This document shows positions 1-4,811 of a DNA stretch of 7,286 nucleotides, in pieces. The translations under genes were made by a program, and so were the position numbers. Every line of letters begins with the position of its first letter. The stretch's first letter is position 1. Under the pieces are notes generated by a model, which was not told the origin of the DNA, made no database searches, and saw only the letters and a program-made list of their open reading frames with translations. The stretch is from Candidatus Omnitrophota bacterium. Its GTDB lineage: Bacteria; Omnitrophota; Gorgyraeia; Gygaellales; Profunditerraquicolaceae. The stretch covers positions 1-7,286 of the forward strand of contig JAGUWZ010000026.1 of NCBI GenBank assembly GCA_020062065.1. The letters are read 5' to 3'.

Positions 1-318
1 TAGCCTAAACCGGATAATCTATGCAATACTAACACGTCTAAATAACAAGTGGAGGGATAAACCTTTAGTTGAATTTACACAATTTATTTGACATTACCCC
101 CTGATGTTAATGCCAATTTGGATTGTTACAATGCCAATTGACTTAGTAATAACAGCTCAAAATGAACCTGTTAAACCCCTCCCAGTGGTATTGACTTTCG
201 CGCAATGAATATCATTACCGAGCCTCTAATTGAGTAATACTCATTTTGTGTAATCTATCCATTTTTGAGATTAAAAAGGTTCGTATAGTTTCCTGCAAGA
301 AAAATCTTTGTAGAAAGA
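1..318. other. non-coding stretch downstream of leuS, possible decayed mobile DNA
   Basis: No convincing gene is visible on either strand. The longest start-to-stop stretch noticed is a 15-codon reading on the minus strand (215-262). The stretch holds a direct repeat (105-139), a small perfect palindrome GAGTANTACTC (232-242) and several TTGAC words (from 88, 138 and 191) without well-placed -10 partners. The run at 74-100 (TTTACACAATT, then TTTGACATTACCCC) reminds me of the ends of some IS256-type elements. That is recall only, with no transposase to back it. The region may be an intergenic spacer or a remnant of an insertion sequence. Confidence 0.4.
105..139. repeat. short direct repeat TGTTA(CA)ATGCCAATT
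   Basis: TGTTAATGCCAATT (105-118) is followed by TGTTACAATGCCAATT (124-139). The shared core AATGCCAATT starts at 109 and 130, exactly 21 bp apart, which is two helical turns. This could be a protein-binding site pair or part of a mobile-element end. Nothing nearby identifies the binding factor. Confidence 0.4.
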
Positions 319-320
319 TT
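301..320 (-). terminator. probable weak intrinsic terminator of leuS
   Basis: Read on the minus strand, a 7-bp perfect stem AATCTTT / AAAGATT with the tetraloop CTAC spans 303-320. It is followed at once by a short U-tract (TTTTTC). The 5' arm overlaps the leuS stop codon (319-321). The stem is AT-rich, so termination may be inefficient, but position and polarity fit the end of the nfo-leuS transcript. Confidence 0.45.
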
Positions 321-2778
321 AGACAACGATATTGATGAGCTTTTTGGGGACAATGATGAATTTCTTGATCGGTTTACCTTTAAGCCATGGTTTTAATTTA
401 TCATCGCTAAGTACTATTTCTTTGAGTTTTTTTTCCTCTGTATCCACGGGAATTTCAACCCTTGAGCGCAGTTTTCCGTTTACCTGAATAACAATAGTGA
501 TATTTTCTTCAATCAGTAAATTAGGCTCATACGCCGGCCAACCAGCCTTAACAATGCTTTCCTTATTTCCTAAAATCTGCCAGAGCTCCTCTGAAAAATG
601 CGGGGCAATGGGGCTAAGCAGGATTACAAGTTTAGAGAAAACCTCTTTATCCGCGCCGGAAAGATAAATAGCATTAGTCAATTCCATAAGGCTAGAGATA
701 GCTGTATTGAATTTAAGCTCCTGAAAATCTTCACTGACCTTTTTAATAGTCTTGTGCAAAACCCTGACTATTGCCGGGTCAGCTTTTTCCTTAAGATTAT
801 TCTTTATCCGCCAGACGCGCTTCAAGAATTTATATGCCCCTTCTATTGCCCGGTCATCCCATTCTAATTCTGTTTCCGCAGGCGCAGCAAAAAGGATGAA
901 TAATCTTAAACTATCTGCGCCATATTTTTTAATAATCGCATCCGGGTCAACAATATTCCCGCGAGATTTAGACATTACTTCGCCATCTTTTAAAACCATT
1001 CCTTGGGTAAGAAGTCTTTGGAACGGCTCGTCGAAATCCACCATTCCCAAATCTTTGAAGAATTTGGTAAAAAAACGCGAATATAACAAATGCAAGATAG
1101 CATGTTCAATTCCGCCGATGTATTGTTCAACCGTCATCCAGTATTTGGCTTCCTTGACATCAAAAGGCGCTTCTTTATATTTAGGCGAGCAGAATCTTAA
1201 AAAATACCACGATGAATCAAAAAATGTAGCCATAGTATCGGTTTCCCGCCGGGCTTTGGACTTGCATTTCGGACAGCTGACTTCCACAAATTCCTTTACT
1301 TTTTCCAAGGGACTGCCGCCTTCTCCGGTAAATGGCGCATCTTTAGGCAATTCTACTGGCAAATCTGCGTAAGGCACAGGAACAATGCCACATTTTAAGC
1401 AATATATAATCGGTATAGGAGTTCCCCAATAGCGCTGCCGCGAGATAAGCCAGTCGCGCAAGCGCCAATGCGTCTGGATTTTGCCTATACCAGTTTGTTC
1501 CATCCACTCAGCGATTTTAATCTTAGCCTCCTGATTAGCCAGGCCGTTAAATTGTCGTGAATTAACCTGAATACCATCTCCCTCATACGCCTCAGTCATA
1601 CTGTCAGATGTCAGCTGACAGCTGACATCTGACAGCTGAATTACCATCCTCATTGGCAACTTATGTTCTCTTGCGAATAAAAAGTCTCTCTGGTCATGCG
1701 CAGGCACTGCCATAATCGCACCGGTTCCGTACTCCATTAATACATAATCCGCAATCCAGATCGGAATTTCCTCGTTATTTACAGGATTCACCGCATATGC
1801 ACCGGTAAATACGCCTTCTTTTTTTAGCCCGTTAGAGACACCCTTATTCTCTTGTGTTGCCCAACACTCCTTAACGAGGTTTATCTCGGAAGAAGCACGC
1901 ACAACCTTACTTTCTTTAGCCACCTTGGCAATAAATTTAGCCACCTCTTTTTCTTGAGGTTTACCTTTGATAAATTCGGCGACCAAAGGATGTTCAGGCG
2001 CTAAAACAATATAGGTTGCGCCGAAAATTGTATCTACCCGAGTGGTAAAAACCGGAATGACTTTATTGCTCTCTTTCTGGCGGAAATATATTTCTACACC
2101 TTGGCTCTTGCCAATCCAATTAGTCTGCATGGTAATAACCCGTTGCGGCCAGTGTTTAAGCTGTTTTAAATCTTCCAGCAGGCGCTCTTTATAATCAGTA
2201 ATCTTTAAATACCATTGCTCTAATTCTTTCTGTTTTACCTCGGTATGACACCTCCAGCAACCGCCGTCAACAACCTCTTCATTAGCTAATGTCGTCTGGC
2301 AAGAGGGACACCAGTTCACCGCGGATGCCTTTTTATAAGCCAGTCCACGTTCAAACATCTTCAAGAATATCCATTGATTCCATTTGTAATAATCGCTGTC
2401 GCAGGTAGAAATCTCCCGATCCCAATCATAGGAAAATCCCATCTTTTTCAACTCACTTCTCATCCACTCAATACACTTATGCGTCCAGATATCGGGTCTG
2501 GTCTTGTTCTTTATGGCGGCGTTTTCCGCAGGCTGACCAAAGGCATCAAAGCCCATGGGATGAAGGACATTAAAACCCTGCATCCATTTATAACGGCTGT
2601 AGACATCTGCGATGGTATAATTACGCACATGGCCCATATGGATTTTCCCCGAGGGATAAGGGAACATCTCCAGACAGTAGAATTTAGGGCGGTCGGATAC
2701 CTCGGCCTTAAAAATCTTTTCTTTCTCCCAAAATTGCTGCCATTTTTTTTCTATTTCTTTAAATATATAATCACCCAT
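319..2778 (-). CDS. leuS: leucyl-tRNA synthetase, carrying two in-frame palindromic insertions
   Basis: This cytoplasmic class I aminoacyl-tRNA synthetase charges tRNA-Leu with leucine and proofreads the product. The 819 residues are in the bacterial LeuRS size range. Visible in order are the HIGH box as HMGH (47-50, in PYPSGKIHMGH), zinc-type cysteines C157/C160/C174/C177, and the CP1 editing domain with TTRVDTIFGATYIVLAPEHPL (245-265, a run split here only by description) and GTGAIMAVPAHDQRD (351-365) including D362 and D365. Then come DWLISRQRYWG (442-452), the KMSKS loop as MSKS (602-605), and a C-terminal anticodon-binding part around LSPIAPHFSEELW. Residues about 300-317 and 380-393 have no match in typical LeuRS as I know it and are encoded by palindromic elements listed separately. 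The start is the ATG at 2778, giving the usual LeuRS N-terminus; nfo ends 9 bp upstream, so co-transcription is likely. The Shine-Dalgarno is weak (AAGAGAT). Confidence 0.97.
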   Translation of the reverse strand: MGDYIFKEIEKKWQQFWEKEKIFKAEVSDRPKFYCLEMFPYPSGKIHMGHVRNYTIADVYSRYKWMQGFNVLHPMGFDAFGQPAENAAIKNKTRPDIWTHKCIEWMRSELKKMGFSYDWDREISTCDSDYYKWNQWIFLKMFERGLAYKKASAVNWCPSCQTTLANEEVVDGGCWRCHTEVKQKELEQWYLKITDYKERLLEDLKQLKHWPQRVITMQTNWIGKSQGVEIYFRQKESNKVIPVFTTRVDTIFGATYIVLAPEHPLVAEFIKGKPQEKEVAKFIAKVAKESKVVRASSEINLVKECWATQENKGVSNGLKKEGVFTGAYAVNPVNNEEIPIWIADYVLMEYGTGAIMAVPAHDQRDFLFAREHKLPMRMVIQLSDVSCQLTSDSMTEAYEGDGIQVNSRQFNGLANQEAKIKIAEWMEQTGIGKIQTHWRLRDWLISRQRYWGTPIPIIYCLKCGIVPVPYADLPVELPKDAPFTGEGGSPLEKVKEFVEVSCPKCKSKARRETDTMATFFDSSWYFLRFCSPKYKEAPFDVKEAKYWMTVEQYIGGIEHAILHLLYSRFFTKFFKDLGMVDFDEPFQRLLTQGMVLKDGEVMSKSRGNIVDPDAIIKKYGADSLRLFILFAAPAETELEWDDRAIEGAYKFLKRVWRIKNNLKEKADPAIVRVLHKTIKKVSEDFQELKFNTAISSLMELTNAIYLSGADKEVFSKLVILLSPIAPHFSEELWQILGNKESIVKAGWPAYEPNLLIEENITIVIQVNGKLRSRVEIPVDTEEKKLKEIVLSDDKLKPWLKGKPIKKFIIVPKKLINIVV
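1601..1639. repeat. heptamer-built palindrome inserted in frame in leuS
   Basis: CTGTCAGATGTCAGCTG (1601-1617) is followed by one A (1618) and then its exact reverse complement (1619-1635), a 35-bp perfect palindrome. Read on the minus strand, 1639 to 1612 is four tandem heptamers, TCAGCTG, TCAGATG, TCAGCTG and TCAGCTG, followed by the closing arm ACATCTGACAG. The 39 bp encode about residues 380-393 of LeuRS (QLSDVSCQLTSDS), between the editing-domain motif GTGAIMAVPAHD and EAYEGDG. This stretch of LeuRS varies in length among bacteria, which may explain tolerance. The symmetry cannot come from protein constraint, so a small mobile or replicating palindrome is inferred. Confidence 0.8.
1828..1879. 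repeat. 52-bp palindromic element, copy 1 (inside leuS)
   Basis: This segment aligns without gaps to 6084-6135 in rlmN, with 41 of 52 positions identical, including an unbroken GTTAGAGACACCC (1831-1843). The ends are imperfect inverted repeats (CCGTTAGAG at the left; the right end read in reverse is TCGTTAAGG). The centre of this copy has its own perfect 14-bp palindrome GTGTTG-CC-CAACAC (1854-1867), absent from the rlmN copy. It encodes about residues 300-317 of LeuRS (within LVKECWATQENKGVSNGLK), where most bacterial LeuRS, as I recall them, pass with only a short linker from the SSEI-like segment to KEGVFTG. Confidence 0.8.
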
Positions 2779-2787
2779 TATCTTATT

Positions 2788-3633
2788 TTAATCTCTTTTA
2801 AGTTTTCGTACTGCCTGCAAGTTAATTTTGTCAGCATTTGAGCTATCTTTTGGCGTCTCTAAAATAAACGCCACATCCTTAAGGCGTGGGTCACAAATCA
2901 TCCGTCTGAAACCTTCTAATCCGATTTGACCTTTTCCAATATGTTCATGGCGGTCCCTGTGGCTGGCAAGTTTATCTTTGCTATCGTTAAGATGTATGAG
3001 TTTAAGCCTCTTAAGGCCGATTAAGTCGTTTACTTCGGCAATAGTGGCTTTATAGCCTTCTAGGCTTGCCAAATCATATCCTGCCACATAAGCATGGCAG
3101 GTATCAAAACAAATACCTACCCTGTTTTTGTCCTCTATGCCATCAATGATTAAACGCTGATGTTGAAATTTATAGCCTAACCACGAACCAGAGCCCGCGG
3201 TATTCTCTAAAAGAATAGAAACCGATGATTTTGCGGTCTTATCTAAAATCTTATTCAAGGCCTGGGTAATCCTTTTTAGCCCTTGTAGCTCTGTGCTCTT
3301 TTTATGGCTGCCCATATGCGTAACAATATATTCCCCACCCAGGGCTTCTACTTCTCGGATATCTTCTATATAGGCCTTGACAGAGCTATTATACAAAATA
3401 TTATATGGTGAGGCAAGATTAATCAGGTAGGGGATATGGACAAATACAGGAGAAATATTGCTTTTTTCTCTGCGTTTTCTGAACTCAGCGATATCTTTAG
3501 CCTCTAACTTGGACCTGCGCCACTGCCGGGGATCACGGGAAAATATCTGCATAGTGTTGCAACCCAAATCTTGGGCTCGCGTTATTGCTTCATAAATATG
3601 ACCAGATATAGAAACATGAACACCTAGTAGCAT
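2788..3633 (-). CDS. nfo: endonuclease IV (AP endonuclease)
   Basis: This metal-dependent endonuclease cleaves 5' of abasic sites in base-excision repair. The 281 residues match the family's usual size of about 280. All nine zinc ligands known from the E. coli enzyme have counterparts: H66 (VHIPYLINLASP), H106 (THMGSH), E143 (LLENTAGSG), D177 and H180 (FDTCHAYVAGYD), H214 (LIHLNDSK), D227 and H229 (HRDRHEHIGKG) and E259 (ILETPK). The TIM-barrel opening GVHVSISGHI is also typical. The ATG at 3633 gives a standard N-terminus (LLGVHVS). No Shine-Dalgarno is visible in the 20 bases upstream; an A/T-flanked hairpin (3648-3682) lies there instead. It is followed by leuS after 9 bp, and the two genes probably share one transcript. 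Confidence 0.96.
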   Translation of the reverse strand: MLLGVHVSISGHIYEAITRAQDLGCNTMQIFSRDPRQWRRSKLEAKDIAEFRKRREKSNISPVFVHIPYLINLASPYNILYNSSVKAYIEDIREVEALGGEYIVTHMGSHKKSTELQGLKRITQALNKILDKTAKSSVSILLENTAGSGSWLGYKFQHQRLIIDGIEDKNRVGICFDTCHAYVAGYDLASLEGYKATIAEVNDLIGLKRLKLIHLNDSKDKLASHRDRHEHIGKGQIGLEGFRRMICDPRLKDVAFILETPKDSSNADKINLQAVRKLKRD

Positions 3634-3647
3634 GGGTTTTGAACAAG

Positions 3648-3682
3648 AAAATCGCCTTAGCTAGATACCTCTAAGCGATTTT
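3648..3682 (-). promoter_or_regulatory. hairpin in the nfo leader, terminator- or attenuator-like
   Basis: AAAATCGCCTTAG (3648-3660) pairs with CTAAGCGATTTT (3671-3682) with one bulged base and a 10-base loop. On the minus strand it reads AAAATCGCTTAG, loop, CTAAGGCGATTTT, then CTTG, so it has the A-stem-T shape of a weak bidirectional terminator. It sits 14 bp upstream of the nfo ATG. It could end upstream transcription, attenuate nfo-leuS, or occlude ribosome entry. Confidence 0.45.
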
Positions 3683-3778
3683 AGTAACTAAGAAACTCTT
3701 TATATCTTCCCAGACCATGAAAAATAGAAACTTAATCAAGACCTTTTCTAATTTACCCCATAGTTTTGTATCATTCAT
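3671..3778 (-). CDS. possible 35-residue small protein upstream of nfo
   Basis: An ATG at 3778 opens 35 codons ending in TAG at 3671, 37 bp before nfo and in the same direction. The peptide begins MNDTKLWGKLEKVL, has a hydrophobic aromatic middle (IKFLFFMVW) and ends EDIKSFLVTKIA. This looks like a short amphipathic or membrane-associated peptide and not random AT-rich translation, but no family is recognised. There is no good Shine-Dalgarno (ACTAAAAAC before the ATG), and the stop lies inside the nfo leader hairpin. It could be a genuine small gene, a leader peptide, or chance. Confidence 0.3.
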   Translation of the reverse strand: MNDTKLWGKLEKVLIKFLFFMVWEDIKSFLVTKIA

Positions 3779-3886
3779 GTTTTTAGTGTAGAAACTTGAA
3801 TATAAAGAAAAATGAGGGGTTTATTCTTAAGATAACAATAAGTTCTATCAAAACTTATTGTTGTGTATGGAGATATTTAGAAACTT
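3725..3886. repeat. three copies of AAGTTTCTA in the nfo leader region
   Basis: The 9-mer TAGAAACTT (minus-strand AAGTTTCTA) occurs at 3725-3733, 3789-3797 and 3878-3886, all in one orientation, at intervals of 64 and 89 bp. A partial fourth copy (AGAAACT) is near 3691. The first copy falls within the possible small ORF. The repeats may be operator-like sites ahead of nfo-leuS or a by-product of AT-rich composition. Confidence 0.35.
3834..3862 (-). terminator. perfect 11-bp inverted repeat after tRNA-Ala
   Basis: AACAATAAGTT (3834-3844) and AACTTATTGTT (3852-3862) are exact reverse complements around a 7-base loop. The structure begins 50 bp past the 3' end of tRNA-Ala on the minus strand, where a transcript end is expected. 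The stem has only two G:C pairs and no clear U-tract follows, so a terminator role is a moderate guess. An operator is the alternative. Confidence 0.35.
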
Positions 3887-3912
3887 GGTCTTGCGTTAGG
3901 ATTGTGTTAAAA

Positions 3913-3985
3913 TGGAGCCGGAGGGAGTTGAACCCTCGACCTTTTGACTGCCAGTCAAACGCGCTCCCAGCTGCGCTACGGCCCC
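3913..3985 (-). tRNA. tRNA-Ala (anticodon GGC)
   Basis: The minus strand folds as a full 73-nt cloverleaf. It has the acceptor GGGGCCG/CGGCTCC with the alanine identity pair G3:U70, D stem GCGC/GCGC, anticodon stem TTTGA/TCAAA around the loop CTGGCAG (anticodon GGC, reading GCC/GCU), variable loop AGGTC, T arm GAGGG-TTCAACT-CCCTC, and discriminator A73. The 3' CCA is not encoded (TTT follows). The gene begins 31 bp after the lipoprotein stop codon on the same strand, leaving little room for a promoter of its own, so it is probably processed from the lipoprotein transcript. Confidence 0.97.
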
Positions 3986-4016
3986 AATTTGCTTTATTGT
4001 TCCGCAGGACATATCT

Positions 4017-4427
4017 TTATTGCGTCTTGCGCTCTTCCAGATACTTCTGCAACAACGCCCACGTCCTGCTTCCGACGACGCCGTCAGGATTTATCTTGTT
4101 GGCCTCCTGGAATTTCTTAATCGCCTCTTTAGTCTGTATTCCGATTTGCCCGTCAACAGACCCCTTATAAAAACCAGCTTTCTTTAAAGCGGCCTGTATT
4201 TCAGCGGCATTGGGCATACGGATTTCTTTTTTACTTACTACTTGCGCCTGTAATTGAACTTTCAACTGCGCATTTTCTTGTTTGAGTTGATTAATCTGCG
4301 CTTCCAAAGAGTCTATCTGTGTTTTAAGCTGTTGATTTTCAGCTCCATAATTTATAACCGGCGTGGTGGCACAACCACTTAAGACCAACAGTCCAATAAA
4401 CAAAATAACCCCATATATCCTTGGCAT
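4017..4427 (-). CDS. small lipoprotein with coiled coil and peptidoglycan-binding domain
   Basis: The 136-residue protein has a signal peptide with the lipobox LSGC, so the mature protein starts at lipidated C19. The +2 residue is Ala, which would favour outer-membrane sorting under the E. coli rule. Residues 30-62 form a regular heptad coiled coil with L34, I38, L41, I45, L48, N52, L55 and L59 in core positions, much like Lpp-type trimers. Residues about 77-126 are a PG_binding_1 domain (IQAALKKAGFYKGSVDG ... DGVVGSRTWALL). The inferred role is to anchor the envelope to the cell wall as an oligomer. The start ATG at 4427 is set by AGGAGG four bases upstream. A strong promoter precedes it and tRNA-Ala follows. 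The exact biological name is not recognisable. Confidence 0.92.
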   Translation of the reverse strand: MPRIYGVILFIGLLVLSGCATTPVINYGAENQQLKTQIDSLEAQINQLKQENAQLKVQLQAQVVSKKEIRMPNAAEIQAALKKAGFYKGSVDGQIGIQTKEAIKKFQEANKINPDGVVGSRTWALLQKYLEERKTQ

Positions 4428-4431
4428 GTTT

Positions 4432-4437
4432 CCTCCT
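4432..4437 (-). promoter_or_regulatory. consensus Shine-Dalgarno of the small lipoprotein gene
   Basis: AGGAGG on the minus strand sits four bases (AAAC) before the ATG at 4427 and fixes that start. It is by far the best ribosome-binding site in the window and, with the strong promoter, suggests an abundant protein. Confidence 0.85.
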
Positions 4438-4453
4438 AGTTTAAATTCGAAAT

Positions 4454-4482
4454 ATTATATCCTAAATTTCTGGAATTGACAA
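4454..4482 (-). promoter_or_regulatory. sigma-70 promoter for the lipoprotein (and tRNA-Ala)
   Basis: On the minus strand the -35 is TTGTCA (4477-4482), the spacer is 17 bp, and the -10 is a perfect TATAAT (4454-4459). Transcription would start near 4447, giving a leader of about 20 nt with the AGGAGG site. Its -35 overlaps that of the divergent tRNA-Leu promoter by five base pairs. Confidence 0.8.
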
Positions 4483-4504
4483 ACAAGATTTTAGATAGTA
4501 ATAT
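4476..4504 (+). promoter_or_regulatory. sigma-70 promoter for tRNA-Leu
   Basis: A perfect -35 TTGACA (4476-4481), a 17-bp spacer and the -10 TAATAT (4499-4504) place the start near 4511, about 8 nt before the mature tRNA 5' end at 4519. It shares 4477-4481 with the -35 of the leftward lipoprotein promoter, so the two promoters probably compete for polymerase. Confidence 0.8.
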
Positions 4505-4518
4505 GTATTCCTAAATAT

Positions 4519-4601
4519 GCCGGAGTGGCGAAATGGCAGACGCGGCAGCCTCAAAAGCTGTTGAGGGCAACCTCATGGGGGTTCAAGTCCCTTCTCCGGC
4601 A
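4519..4601 (+). tRNA. tRNA-Leu (anticodon CAA)
   Basis: This is an 83-nt class II tRNA with acceptor GCCGGAG/CTCCGGC, D stem GCG/CGC, and anticodon stem GCAGC/GCTGT around the loop CTCAAAA (anticodon CAA, reading UUG). The long variable arm TGAGG-GCAA-CCTCA is typical of leucine tRNAs. The T loop is TTCAAGT with stem GGGGG/CCCTT, and the discriminator is A73, the LeuRS identity base. CCA is not encoded. It is the only clear gene transcribed rightward in the window. Confidence 0.97.
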
Positions 4602-4730
4602 TTTTACTCACCTCTGCGGCATTATTTAATATTTTATTATATCGTTATATCGGAAATTGAATATTTATAATGATTACATAGATTAAGGTGATTTAATAAC
4701 TAGTAAAATGATAATTTCAACCCAATTTTA

Positions 4731-4788
4731 ACGCAGATTTTCGCAAATCCAACGCAGATAGTCGCAGATAAAACTTTTTCATCTGCGT
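4731..4788. repeat. helically phased WCGCARAT repeats with one inverted copy
   Basis: Four direct octamers, ACGCAGAT (4731), TCGCAAAT (4741), ACGCAGAT (4752) and TCGCAGAT (4762), are spaced 10, 11 and 10 bp apart, about one helical turn each. An inverted copy ATCTGCGT lies at 4781-4788. The last direct and the inverted copy can form the hairpin CGCAGAT-AAAA ... TTTTC-ATCTGCG (4763-4787). The array could bind a protein on one face of the DNA, act as a transcript end, or be a dispersed intergenic repeat. Confidence 0.6.
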
Positions 4789-4792
4789 AAAC

Positions 4793-4811
4793 GCACTCAC
4801 GAAGTGAGTGC
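4793..4811 (-). terminator. perfect 8-bp hairpin after the SGNH gene
   Basis: GCACTCAC (4793-4800) and GTGAGTGC (4804-4811) pair perfectly. On the minus strand the loop is UUC, closed by C-G. It lies 19 bp downstream of the SGNH stop codon, where the operon transcript should end. No U-tract follows directly (GTTTACGCAGATG comes next), so it may protect the mRNA 3' end or belong to the repeat unit beside it. Confidence 0.45.

Noticed and set aside
215..262. 15-codon minus-strand frame with a transposase-like look
   Set aside because: Far too short to assign, no neighbouring transposase sequence, and no terminal repeat arranged correctly around it.
752..1372. 206-codon open frame on the plus strand inside leuS
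   Set aside because: Antisense shadow of leuS, which has full family motifs; its translation looks like no protein family and has no ribosome site.
2374..2841. 155-codon plus-strand frame across the leuS 5' end
   Set aside because: Antisense to conserved leuS and nfo coding; composition is a reflection of those genes.
2851..2875. GGCGT ... ACGCC stem with GTCTCTAA in nfo, resembling the 52-bp element arm
   Set aside because: It encodes the conserved endonuclease IV stretch VAFILETPK, the stem is only 5 bp, and the rest of the element is missing.
3634..3912. T-box or other riboswitch controlling leuS
   Set aside because: No T-box sequence or specifier-loop structure is visible, and the first gene of the unit is nfo.
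3796..4170. 124-codon plus-strand frame over tRNA-Ala and the lipoprotein gene
   Set aside because: It reads through the complement of a clear tRNA gene and a clear lipoprotein gene. A reading like SRRELNPRPFDCQSNA is the familiar false peptide produced from antisense tRNA.
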